From NCBI GenBank assembly GCA_012862575.1, contig BLSF01000072.1:1-64000 (forward strand): 64,000 nt of DNA. The letters are read 5' to 3'. The stretch's first letter is position 1. The number at the start of each line of letters is the position of its first letter. The stretch comes from Parietichytrium sp. I65-24A. Lineage: Eukaryota; Sar; Bigyra; Thraustochytrida; Thraustochytriidae. Of the stretch, positions 21,354-32,200 are shown one piece after another. Below the pieces are notes generated by a model. That model had not been told where the DNA came from. It saw only the letters and a list, made by a program, of their open reading frames with translations, and made no database searches. The position numbers were made by a program, and so were the translations under genes.

Positions 21354-21598
21354 TTGAAACCTAACGTCTTCTTCCCGCTAGAGTCGCCTCCGCTGCTTCG
21401 CTCCAGTGAATAGACATGGCTGGACATGCAAGGTACACTCACACCTCACACCTCACACCTCACACAGTCAGAACAAAACAAGGTATCTCGAGGCTGTCAC
21501 CAGCACTCGTACTAGTATACTCAAGGTCTGAAGGATAAGACTGCTCTTGACCCATTCAAATTGGGAGAAAAAAGAAAGCACGCGGAATGCGTTGTAGC

Positions 21599-21670
21599 GG
21601 GCCAAGTCGGGAATCGAACCCGAGACCACCCGCACCCTAAGCGGGTATGATACCACTACACCACTTGGCC
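21599..21670 (-). tRNA. trnP-AGG: tRNA-Pro (anticodon AGG)
   Basis: A 72-base cloverleaf on the minus strand. Acceptor arm GGCCAAG pairs with CTTGGCC, discriminator C. The anticodon stem CCCGC/GCGGG encloses loop TTAGGGT with AGG at 34-36, and the T arm is TCGGG-TTCGATT-CCCGA. A box and B box are intact and there is no intron. CCA is not encoded. It sits 246 bases upstream of GNL1 on the same strand. Confidence 0.95.
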
Positions 21671-23394
21671 ACGTGCTTAGGGTAGGCCTGATAACACAGG
21701 CAAATAAAGCGTGGAAGAAACGACAGGAAGCTGTTGATCGCAACCGTCTCTCATTGAGTACTCGCAGTGTCCTCGCAGGAAAATGTCTGAAAGTGCGCAG
21801 AGCGGAGTTTGTATGCATAAGGCCCACATTCGGAGAGAGGATTTTCAAAGCAAACCAAACATGAAGTTGTGAATAGTGAACACGAGCGGAACAAAAGCAT
21901 GGGAGTTACGTCTTGAACTGGGAATGCCTGAAATGATTTCACCCCAGACTGCTGGTTGCTTGAAAAGAGAGGCAGCTTGAGACTCTTTTTACATTGTTTT
22001 CGTAGATTTGGAGACCATTTTCAGAATCGAGACTCTCATCGACCCTTTGTCACATCGTGATACACACCCTCGGTAGGCACCGAATCCCACGAACTACAAG
22101 CGTTATCTGCGCTTGCAACAAAAAGTTACTACTCCATCAACTCCAGGTACGGAACCAAGCATACGAGCATGTCTGACTGCGGAATTTCAAAATATTACTC
22201 GCTCTTCCACATTCTGCACAGCTGCCTCAATCACACGCCATGGCTCTGGATCCGGATTCTTCGGCCTGTTGCAGAGATTAATTAGGCTAGGTGGCTAGGT
22301 TAGAACAATTTTGAGTAGTTTCTGGTGGCAGACACAGGCGGGCGTATGTATGACATGGCATCTGAATTTGTTTGGAGCTGTGTATAGCTGTGTTCTGAAA
22401 AAGCGAAAATATTTTTTGCCCAAATCTTCGTTCTGTTCTGATTTAATATCCAGCAGCCATACTTTTGCTTTGATGATTCACTATGCAGCCGGTAAGACTG
22501 CTCCCAATCAACTTGTACTTGCAACCAAAATTTGAATTATTGGCGACCATCTCATGAAAGTAGTAATTATTGGCTACGCACCTCATCCCATGCCAGCATC
22601 TTCAAAACAAAATCTAAAATTCCATTTACAACTGCGACACTGCGACACTACGCCTGTGATTTTATGGGTGCTATGCACCTTGTGGATTGGCTCGCTCATT
22701 CGCAAGGATATCTTTAAGAATCGTAGCACCAGTGTCGAGCAAACCATTTAACCCGATTGACTTCAATTTTTTCCGCTTCCGCTTTGGACAGTTTCAACAG
22801 TGAACACTGACTGTTCGGCCTATCAATGCAGTTTCTGAGAAACTGTTTGGGGCTTGCGTTGGAGTTGTGAATCTCCTTCCGGTCTCCCATGGTTCTCTCA
22901 TAGCTGAGCTTTCTTTTCATTCTCCGTATCCAATGAAATAAATGAATAATCTCGGTCTCGCTTCACATGACGAGATTCGTCGAAGTGCTCAAAGTCAGCA
23001 CGCACTGTCAAATTCAACATATTCAGAATTTAGATGAGAAAGAGCTTATGAAATTCTTGACAGACAGTGAATGACTTCACTTACTCGAATCAAGCAAGCC
23101 AGACAATGGAGTGAGTAGAGACCGTGAATCATTCTTCTTTATAGAGAATGTGCGTACTTACTACTGGCTGCCTTCCCCCCACGTGGCTGACAGTGAAAGG
23201 CAGACAGTCTACGCAATCAAATTCTCATAACCAAGACGAAGAGAGGCTGTGATCCTTCCTCTTCTGATAACAAAGGACAAAGTCTTGTCAGTTGAACGCA
23301 CGCACAAACACGTGTCAGGAATTCCAAGAAAGACTTTCGATCTGATTATATGGTTGGAGGTAGTCAGTGTAAGGATTACCGAGGACAAGGAAGC
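21671..23394. other. Intergenic interval beyond the tRNA-Pro gene
   Basis: A 1.7-kb gap between tRNA-Pro and the 3' end of phosphoglucomutase. All frames are short and unsupported. AT-rich stretches and no clear repeats are seen. Confidence 0.4.
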
Positions 23395-25134
23395 TTAGGT
23401 GATGACCGTTGGTTCCTTCCTTCCCGTGATCTTCTTCAAGTTGGACAACGTAAGAGCTACGTCAACCAAGTCTTCGAGCGCCTGTGCGACCGGGAGCTTT
23501 ACATTGCTGTTTTCGTACTTTTCAATGTAAAGGCGTATAGTCGCGCCAACAGAGCCAGTGCCAGATAAACGGAAAACGAAACGGGAGCCGTCGCTGAAAA
23601 TGAAACGCCAGCCCTGATGCGCGGAAACGCTGGCGTCGACTGGATCGTGGTACTCGAACTCGTCGCACTCTGTTAGAGTGAAGCCGTTCCTGATACTCAC
23701 GGAGTTGCTCCCTGCTAGCTTGAACATTTCGATCATACCGGTGAGCCGGGACATCACCTCCGCAGCACGATCAGACTCCACGTTCTCATAATCGTATCGC
23801 GAGTAGTAGTTCCGCCCGTAGGTTGCCCAGTGATCCTCGACAATGTCTTGTACTGACACAAGAGGCTTCGAGGTGTCCGTATTTTTGCTAGCCACGACCG
23901 ACAACCACGCAAGAACTGCCCAGATGCCGTCCTTTTCGCGGATATGATTGGACCCGGTTCCAAAGCTCTCTTCCCCGCAGATTAATGGATTATACTCTTT
24001 CAAGCCGAGTGAAGAGCTGTCCATGCAGTTGGTGAAAAACTTCCATCCAGTGGGAACTTGGAACATGTTGAGCCCTTTCTTCGTGGCAACCAGGTCAGCC
24101 GCAGCGCTGGTTGGCATTGATCTAGCGACGGTGCACAGCCCACCAGCATTCTTAAAAAAGGGGATTGCGTCCGCATTTGCTGCAAGTATGGCAAGAGAGT
24201 CCGAGGGTGTCACAAAGAACTGCTTCCCCAGAATCATATTTCGATCAGCATCTCCATCTGCCGCGGCTCCAAAGTCGGGAATATCATTGCCACAACTTTC
24301 TAGTTTTACGCCGGTACTCGTGAGGCCCATTTTGGCGACGAGTTCCGATGCGTAGGTCAAGTTTGGATCGGGGTGCCCATTGTTGAAATTCTCTGACGGC
24401 TTGCAGTTGAGAAGTGTGTCAGTAGGAACGCCGAGCTCCTGATGAAAGATTCGCGTTGCGTAAGGCCCTGCAACTCCATGCATGGCGTCGTACACGAAGC
24501 TAAAATCCTTTCGGGCTAGGAGAGCCCTAATTGCTTCGAAGTCGAAGATGGACTTCATGAGGGCGCAGTAATTCTCGGTTGGCTCCACTACTTCCACTTG
24601 GAAAGAATCAGACACTTGCGTGGATCCTATTGAGCTCAAGTCAATCTCTGGCATGTCATCGACAATTTTGTACTCAGATATTGAGCACGATAGCTTGTAG
24701 ATCTCATCGGTGATTTTTTCAGGCGCTGGGCCGCCGTTCGAAACGTTGTACTTGATTCCGCAGTCGTTGTCCGGGCCACCAGGGTTGTGACTTGCCGTGA
24801 GGATGATCCCGCCAACAGCACCGATAGCACGAATCAAAGCGCTTGAGGCTGGAGTGGACAAAAGGCCGTGCTGCCCAACCACGACCTTGCCAACACCATT
24901 AGCAGCCGCAATGCGGATGATCGTTTGGCACATTTCGCGATTGAAGTACCTCCCATCCCCTCCAAGAACAAGAGTCTTTCCTTTCAAGCTCTCGAGACCT
25001 GCCGCTTGAAGCGTGCACTGTACGAAATTCTCCACATAGTTGGCTTGCTTGAAAACCTTCGTCTGCTTTCGTAGCCCACTCGTGCCTGGTTTTTGGCCTT
25101 CAAAAGGCTTGGTAGCGACAGTGGAGACCTTCAT
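23395..25134 (-). CDS. PGM1: Phosphoglucomutase (glucose 1-phosphate / glucose 6-phosphate)
   Basis: A 579-residue intronless enzyme of the alpha-D-phosphohexomutase superfamily, slightly longer than the roughly 560 of animal PGM1. All four active-site loops are present: phosphoserine loop TASHNPGG (113-120, Ser115), metal loop DGDADRN (293-299), sugar-binding loop CGEESFG (386-392) and phosphate-binding loop RLSGTGSVGATIR near residue 540. It starts KVSTVATKPFEGQKPGTSGLRK, the usual PGM1 beginning, with no transit peptide, so it should be cytosolic. It links glycogen/glucan and nucleotide-sugar synthesis to glycolysis. It is divergent from the dioxygenase/ankyrin gene. Confidence 0.97.
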   Translation of the reverse strand: MKVSTVATKPFEGQKPGTSGLRKQTKVFKQANYVENFVQCTLQAAGLESLKGKTLVLGGDGRYFNREMCQTIIRIAAANGVGKVVVGQHGLLSTPASSALIRAIGAVGGIILTASHNPGGPDNDCGIKYNVSNGGPAPEKITDEIYKLSCSISEYKIVDDMPEIDLSSIGSTQVSDSFQVEVVEPTENYCALMKSIFDFEAIRALLARKDFSFVYDAMHGVAGPYATRIFHQELGVPTDTLLNCKPSENFNNGHPDPNLTYASELVAKMGLTSTGVKLESCGNDIPDFGAAADGDADRNMILGKQFFVTPSDSLAILAANADAIPFFKNAGGLCTVARSMPTSAAADLVATKKGLNMFQVPTGWKFFTNCMDSSSLGLKEYNPLICGEESFGTGSNHIREKDGIWAVLAWLSVVASKNTDTSKPLVSVQDIVEDHWATYGRNYYSRYDYENVESDRAAEVMSRLTGMIEMFKLAGSNSVSIRNGFTLTECDEFEYHDPVDASVSAHQGWRFIFSDGSRFVFRLSGTGSVGATIRLYIEKYENSNVKLPVAQALEDLVDVALTLSNLKKITGRKEPTVIT

Positions 25135-26383
25135 CTCTTTCCCCGCCCACTCGCTCGCGCTCTCTTTGCCGGCTGGCCCTTCCCCCCTTTGTCTCGATTT
25201 GCAATGTGCAATGCAGAACGCCGTACGACTAGAGCGCCAACTCGCGTTGCGTACTCACAGCCAGTACAGTTCACGTGTCTTGTCTCTTGTCTCTTGTCTC
25301 TTGTCTCTTGCATCATGATCCGGGCATGCCTGCGCAAGAGGCTACATAGGCTACATAGCTTACCGAGCTTAGTACCTTTGACTAGCTCACATAGCAGACG
25401 TAGCTAACATAGGTTACAGAGACCCACACAGTCCCTACTAGCGACTACTAGTAGTACGTGAACCTACCACCGTATCTCGTCGCCCGTATCTTGCTCACTC
25501 TCCGTAGCTAAGAGAGCTTAAGGGGTTGGCTGATATCTGTCAATTAGATACTTTAGCTACTAGCTAGCTATCTCGTAGCTACCCATATCGTACTGATATT
25601 CCTCGACGTCGCCTTCATAAGAGGAGTATTGGTTCTTAAAGAGTACGTGCACTCACTCTAAAGCCTTGGAGTAACACTACGTTAGGGGAACACTGCTCAA
25701 TCTCACAGTGAATTGAGTTGAACTGAGTTAATACCTGCACCGGTAACAGGACCCCGAGTACCCAGTACCGGTACTTCTGGATCTCGGCGACAGTGAATCA
25801 TGACAAGTCTCGGTTGCAAAGAATGACTCCTAATCGAACATCAGCATGGTGTTCATCGCACTGCTTCGAACTTACTGCAGAACGCCGTCTTACAACTACC
25901 GGTACTAGTGCTCAGACGGTCAACTTCCCCATACGAGTCCTGGTAACATAGGAGCGTAAACCTGTCTTCACGTGGCTACTATCTACGCTTAGTACACAGT
26001 CATCCAGTCCAGACATGTGCAGACTGCGAAACCAACCAAAATATTCAGTAACCAGAACGTAAGTACACTCACAGTCAGTACTCGCAGAACTCGCAGACAG
26101 TTCTCGCAGTCAGTGCTGTCAGTGCACAACGCACACCCAAGCCGGCGGCCAAGCTGAAGGAAGTTGACTAGCCAAAGTAGCTCTCTTGAGCAAGTATCGA
26201 CCTACCTGTGAGTGAGGCAGACGGCCTTGTAGCACTCTCTTCCGCAGAGAGCGGAGATGCCAGTCGGTCGAGAGGCTGGTGCGCGCTTGTGGCAAACTCT
26301 TTACGAGAAAAGATAAAAGCGTGAGGTACAGGTGGCCTAATTTTGCCTTCCTGATTTTGGTGGTGAAGCGCAGTGAGCCCGAA
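25135..26383. promoter_or_regulatory. Divergent promoter interval between PGM and the dioxygenase/ankyrin gene
   Basis: A 1.25-kb gap holding two 5' ends. It carries TCTTGTCTC tandem copies at about 25278-25312, CTAGCTAGCTA near 25560, the palindrome GTACCGGTAC at 25765-25774 (within AGTACCGGTACT) and a related CTACCGGTACTAG near 25908. No coding frame is supported. Confidence 0.45.
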
Positions 26384-28591
26384 ATGGTTGTCGCGGCAGA
26401 GGCGATTTACGTCAAGAGGCTGGAGGAGCTTCTCGCAGCTTTAGAAGTGAAACACGGCGGGTCACGCAGCTCGATTGTCCCTGGTGTAGAGGGCGCTTTC
26501 GTAGTCCACGACCTGCTGTCGCCGGAAGAATGTAAGCCGCTATTTGATCTAGTTTGCGCCATGCACTCTCGGGATCTTTCGTTGCATCAGGACGAAACGA
26601 GCAAGAGGGACCCGCGCCGCGAGTCACAGCACCATCTCGCGTGCTACATTCCTCAGGAGGCCATGGCGGTGCTTTGCTCACGTCTTCGCGAAAGTTTAGC
26701 CAAGACTGCCGGCCCTGACTCTGTGTGCCCGCTGGAAGCAGAGGGTAAGGAAGTCTCAAACTTCTTGCGAGCCTACTGCTACGAGACTGGGGACTTTTCG
26801 ACTCCGCACTATGACCGCTCCTATCGTCACTTTTCAGACAAGGACCCAAGCAAGCTGGCAACGTTCACCGCGTATAGCATAGTTATTTATCTGAACGACG
26901 GCTTTGAAGGCGGTCACACCACGTTTTTCGAGCACGATCCAACAATCATAAAATCGAAAAAGGGGAACACACCTATTATAAGCGACCCAAGCGTATTGCG
27001 TGTCTCGCATCGCGTGGCCCCACGCCAAGGCGACGCTCTCATATTTCCTCACGGAACGTACCCGGGCTGCCATCCGGACTTGCTTCACGAGGGGTCCACA
27101 ATTGAGAGTGGAACGAAGTGTATACTGCGGACCGACATTGTGTATCGATTTAAGGAACTTGGAGCCCACAGGAAAAGGCAGAGGAGAATGCCCAACTTGT
27201 CACAGGATCAGATTGTGAAAATGAAGTGGGCCGAGCAGCTGATCTCGCAGAGCCTCTCACAAATCAGCGAGCATTTAAGACCTTTTGCATCCGGGAGTGT
27301 TTCTTTTTCAGAAGGTGCTGGTGCTGTAGAGCTACAAAGCAATGCTGTCAACACGATCTTTTGGGACCGATTCCGTTCCTCAGCGAGCAAGCAATGTAAT
27401 GCGGATGGTGAAAAAATAATCGAACTCACGTCGGAGTTGGGGCTTACGACGAGTTGGACTCGGGAAAAGCTCCTCGATCAAGTCGCTGCGAACATTCCTG
27501 CGTCCAAAGAAGTCGCTTTCATTGGGAAAGACGATAAAAAGTGCATTATTCACATTACAAGTGCAGATTTTGCGGTAACACAGAGCCGGCGCGGGCTTGT
27601 CATGTGCAGCACTTGTGGCCAGTTCGTGAAAGGCGCAAATGGTGGTTTGGAATGGCATCTGAAGCTTGCTCATGGAGTCAAGTCCCACGCGTGTGCATAT
27701 GCTGCGGTAGAGCGAACTCACGACGCAATTGTTAGATACAGCTCTTCAGAGCAGCCTTGGCTGGCGAGCTCGGGTGGAGTGCTTGATCCTCGAGACATGC
27801 AAGCTGCTATGAATGACAAGGCCACCCTCCAGACAGCCATTGATGAAGGCCGAATAAAGTCTTTGGGCCCATTTCTCGATGCCTGCCGCAGCGGAGACGT
27901 ACACTATGTCAAACAGGCGTTGGGGAAAGGTGTCGACCCGTGTTTGGAGCTTGACGAGAACGGAACAAGTGGTTTGTTGTGGGCAGCTGGTTTTGGGAAC
28001 CTTGAGGTGTGCAAAATATTGGTCGAAGTTGGGCACATGGATCCCTTAGAGCACTTTCAAGGTGCGCGAAGAGGTTACAGCGGCCGCCACGCATTGCATT
28101 GGGGTGCCAGGAACGGGCACATGCACGTTGTCAGGTGGCTTGTGGAAGAGTTGGGCTTCCCTGTTGACAAGCCCTCCTCAGATGGCACTACTCCACTTTG
28201 TTTAGCCGCATGGCAGAGCCATCTTTCTGTTGTTCGCTTTCTTGTGGAAGAAGGCGGCGCAAACGTTAACATGGTGAATTCTTTCGGATGCAACTTGGCC
28301 ATGTGGTGCTGTCAGAGCTCCAGTCCAGCGGCACTTGAAATTGCAAAATATCTCCGCTCCCGGGGTGTGGACTTCAATCTCATTAATCATAACGGCCAAG
28401 GGTGCCTGCATAAAGCCGCTCAGCGAGGCAACATGGAAGTCTGCAAGTGGCTTGTGGAAGTTGCGCAGCTAGGGCCGGAGCACTTTGCACCAAACGCAAG
28501 TGAGATGTCAACCCCATCTGAACTGGCTAGGTTTTCAGGTCACCAAGATTTGGCAGCATACCTGATTCGGGTTTCGAAGCAGGACGCATGA
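26384..28591 (+). CDS. 2-oxoglutarate/Fe(II) dioxygenase (prolyl 4-hydroxylase-like) fused to a zinc finger and ankyrin repeats
   Basis: A 735-residue intronless protein starting at ATG 26384; the longer frame starts at GTG. Residues about 40-255 form a P4H-type double-stranded beta-helix with all cofactor residues: iron ligands His142-x-Asp144 (TPHYDRS) and His235, and Lys245 for the 2-oxoglutarate carboxylate (GTKCILRTD). Near residues 405-430 is a C2H2-like finger (CSTCGQF ... WHLKLAH). Residues about 500-730 hold five to six ankyrin repeats (for example GTTPLCLAAWQSHLSVVRFL). There is no signal peptide or ER retention signal, so this is not a collagen-type enzyme. A cytosolic or nuclear protein hydroxylase whose ankyrin region recruits substrate is a reasonable inference; the substrate is unknown. 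Confidence 0.85.
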   Translation: MVVAAEAIYVKRLEELLAALEVKHGGSRSSIVPGVEGAFVVHDLLSPEECKPLFDLVCAMHSRDLSLHQDETSKRDPRRESQHHLACYIPQEAMAVLCSRLRESLAKTAGPDSVCPLEAEGKEVSNFLRAYCYETGDFSTPHYDRSYRHFSDKDPSKLATFTAYSIVIYLNDGFEGGHTTFFEHDPTIIKSKKGNTPIISDPSVLRVSHRVAPRQGDALIFPHGTYPGCHPDLLHEGSTIESGTKCILRTDIVYRFKELGAHRKRQRRMPNLSQDQIVKMKWAEQLISQSLSQISEHLRPFASGSVSFSEGAGAVELQSNAVNTIFWDRFRSSASKQCNADGEKIIELTSELGLTTSWTREKLLDQVAANIPASKEVAFIGKDDKKCIIHITSADFAVTQSRRGLVMCSTCGQFVKGANGGLEWHLKLAHGVKSHACAYAAVERTHDAIVRYSSSEQPWLASSGGVLDPRDMQAAMNDKATLQTAIDEGRIKSLGPFLDACRSGDVHYVKQALGKGVDPCLELDENGTSGLLWAAGFGNLEVCKILVEVGHMDPLEHFQGARRGYSGRHALHWGARNGHMHVVRWLVEELGFPVDKPSSDGTTPLCLAAWQSHLSVVRFLVEEGGANVNMVNSFGCNLAMWCCQSSSPAALEIAKYLRSRGVDFNLINHNGQGCLHKAAQRGNMEVCKWLVEVAQLGPEHFAPNASEMSTPSELARFSGHQDLAAYLIRVSKQDA

Positions 28592-29259
28592 TCTGGAAAT
28601 AATTTTCTGAGTTGAAAACGTCGCTTTATGATTTGCCTGTGCATGAGAAATCCGCCTCAGAAAGTGATTTTTGCTCCTTTTCTGACCCGCATTTTGTATA
28701 GCTACTGTGTAAAAGATGACCACAGTCAGATAAAAAATCTCAAATTCACTGTCAAGACATCTGAATTCTGAATGCTGATTTTTTTTTTGCGCTCCTCCAC
28801 GTATCGGAGAACACCGATCAGTTAACGTTTTAGAAATACCTGCTTTTTGTTTTGCCTGAACACGCTCATTGAGAGAAACCTCCTACAACTCACCTTTCTT
28901 GCCATGTTCGGAATTTGTTCCTTTTTTCTCCCTTTAAGCGAGTTCTATCAAAGCTACTAGCTAGCAATGACATATTAGGTGCTGCTGACTCGGCGTATGT
29001 GCAAGGTCCTCGCGCACCCATCCCTGCTCTGTATCTCTGCGAACAATTGGAATGCGGAGTCGCTGACCAGGCAGATTTTGAGACTTGTAGGCATTCTGAC
29101 ATTTTTACATTCCGGCGCTCGAGCCAACTCGAGAACTCGCGTTCGTTCGAGCACTCATTCTCGCTTCCGCTTGCTTTCGACGAGACACATACTCTCGCGC
29201 TTTCGCTTGCGCTTGCAGTCAGGCTGTTCTACTAAAAAATAGTCGGGCGCTGGGGAGAA
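28592..29259. promoter_or_regulatory. Interval between the dioxygenase gene and the DIS3-like gene
   Basis: A 668-base gap in a head-to-tail pair. The second half is purine/pyrimidine-skewed, with CTCGAGCCAACTCGAGAACTCG and alternating CGCTTGCGCTTGCAG close to the start of the next gene. No gene is seen. Confidence 0.35.
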
Positions 29260-32200
29260 ATGACTGGCGGCACCCTTGCGCTCTCCAAAGGGGAGCTGTG
29301 GAAGTCCGTCTCTACAGGGAGCGTGCCACAACTCTCACCAGCCGAGGCGGTACCGGTGCACCGCTATGTTGGCAACAAGCTCGGCGCATCGAGCTCCAAG
29401 GCCAAGGTAGCGTCTCTGCGAGTGGAGGAAAGGTATGTGCGGAACCATATTCAGTGCCCTATTCACTCTCGGGGCCAAAAGAACTCCGATTTTCGGGCTT
29501 TGATAATCCCAACTGCTAGCTCGCTCGATGTCTACCTGAGGGTTCTGGAGAAGCTCATGGCCAAAGAGAACAACATGGAGCTTCTACTTCTTGGATCCGT
29601 CCTCAATCGCTTGGACCGAGAGGGGAAATCCCAGACTCTTGAAAGATGCAAAGCGTTGTATTCTGGCAACTCTCCGCATCGGCGTGAGAACATCTCTTAC
29701 TTCGCAAATCAGTTTTTCAAGATTCCTGAAAACGGAAAAGTCGCAGACACCGTAATTGATGCCCTTCTGTGGCTTAGGTTGCACTTGGAGTCCCTGAGCG
29801 TCAAGGTTTCACTAGTGGTGTTGACAGAGAATGCGGAGTTTTCGGAGTTGGCTAAAAGTAAGCAATTCAGAGTGTACGGCATGATTGATTTGCTGCATGC
29901 CGTGCAGGATCCGAACCCTCAGCTTATTGAGGAGGCTCGGTCACTTGAAGACAGCATGCTCAAGCGGCAAGAACTGGCCGCGAAGAGCTCCAGGGAGGCA
30001 AGCCTTTGGGGTCACGAAGCGTACTGGTCACAAGTGCGTATCGACGAAGCCCTTCGCGATGGTTCTGCCGTATTTGGGACCTTGCATGCGCTTGGCAGGT
30101 CGAAGGCAGGTTCCTTTAGCGTTAGGCGTGCCGGCAATCTGCCGGATATAAAAATTCCACCCCTTTCCGCAAATAGGGCGATGCACGGAGACAAAGTCGT
30201 GGTCTCCGAGTCACGAGTGGTAGGAGTGTTGAAACGAAACTGGAGGACAGTTGTGGCTAGTCTGTCTTCTGACGATAACGAGCGCATTGAGCGCGATATT
30301 GAAAACGGAGCTGAACGGCAAGTTGCCTTGGTGTGCGTCCCGATGGACCGGCGGATACCAAAGATTCGCATCTCCACCCGTCAGCCCAGTCTGCTTCATA
30401 TGCAGCGGTTTATAGTCGTCATTGATGACTGGCCAATCGATTCAAAGTATCCTCTTGGGCATTACGTGAAGACAATTGGCCCGATCGGGGATGTTGCTTC
30501 GGAATCTTTAACCATTATTGTAGAGAGCGGACTTGAAAATCATTTGAGTGAGTTTTCACCTAAGGCCTTAAGTTGTTTGCCACCGGAAGGGTCGCTTTGG
30601 AAGCTGGAAAATCAGGCGCACAATGGCAGGCGAGACTTTCGCCCAAGTGGCGAGGACCTCCTTGTTTTCTCTGTTGACCCTCCAGGATGCCAGGACATTG
30701 ACGACGCAATGTCTTATCGAGTCATAGATGCGGAGCAAAACATTGTGGAAATTGGAGTCCACATTGCTGATGTCACGCACTTTGTGCAGGAGAATAGCGC
30801 GCTGGATCTGGAGGCCGCGAAACGTACAACGTCGGTATATCTTCAAGACCGTCGCCTGGATATGCTCCCAAGATTGCTGTGCGAGGATCTCTGTTCGCTT
30901 CGCCCTGCCGTGGACCGTTTCGCAGTGTCGGTGATTTGGACCATCAGACTCAGCAAGAATGGCTCAAATGATTACCATGTTGAAGATGTTTGGTTCGGAA
31001 GGTCGATTATTCGAAACGCTCATGCGCTTTCCTACATGCAAGCACAAAATTTGCTCGATGGCAAAGAACCTGGGTCTGAGTCTGCTATGGGCTACTCCCA
31101 TGCGCACACTGGCAAAATCGTAGCGCAGAGCCTCAAGGAACCCCTTCGGGATGCACTGGCAGGGCTCCAGAGCTTTGCAAACTTGCGCGTTTCTGCTCGA
31201 GCTGAAAATGGCGCAATTGAATTTGAGTCGGGCGAGTTCAAGTTCGTGCTTGATGCAACGCATAAGCCGAATGAAGTGCAATCCAAATCTGTCCTTGCTG
31301 TTCACGGAACGGTGGCAGAGCTCATGATTCTAGCAAATGAGCAGGTGGCTCGAGTAATCGCGCAAAAATGCCCCCAAAACGCTGTGCTCCGGCGCCACGG
31401 CAGTCCCCAGACTGAAAAGCTTGCCAAAGTGCACGAGCTCGCCCAACAAGCTGGCGTGGAGTTGGATACGAGGTCAAACCAGTCGCTCGCCAGCTCTTTG
31501 GTGATGGCGCGCGCGCGAATGGATCCTGCTTTATTTGCAGTTTTAAATGACGCGCTGATTCGAGCTATGTCAGAAGCGGAGTATGTCTGCGCCGGTCAAG
31601 TCTCAGACTTTTCTCATTTTGGTCTCGGCCTGGACTTTTACACACACTTCACTTCTCCGATTCGCCGGTACGCTGATGTAATTGTGCATCGTCAGTTACT
31701 CACCGCACAACCGGAACATATCGCTGGGAGCGTGGAGAAGCTCAGTGACAGTGGCGCCACGAGCAGTCCTCACATGGACCCATTTGCGAATGGACCGGGC
31801 GAGTGGGCCAAAGCTGCGCAGACTTCTGAAAAGGATGACAGCCTACTGTTTGGATCAGTGTTGGGCGAAATGAACGAGAAGCAATCAGTCGATGACATTT
31901 TTGCGTCGGAGAATCAAGAAGACTTCTTCTCCTCAAATGTTCAAGATGCTAATCTTTTTGGAAGTGGTGCTGCCGACGACTCCTTCTTTGAAGATTGCAG
32001 CACACAAAAAGACGACCTATTCAAGCCAAGCAAACACGTCGAAGGAGAGCTTTTTGGCACTACAAACGAGAGTCTTGTTTTTCCAAACTCTGAACACGAC
32101 GGCTTTGCCATGGCTCGAGACAGTCCGTTGGAAGAGCGGCCGTCAGACGCACGTTCGGGACACAGCCCTCCTTCTTCGCAGACCAATGAGTTAACCCCTC

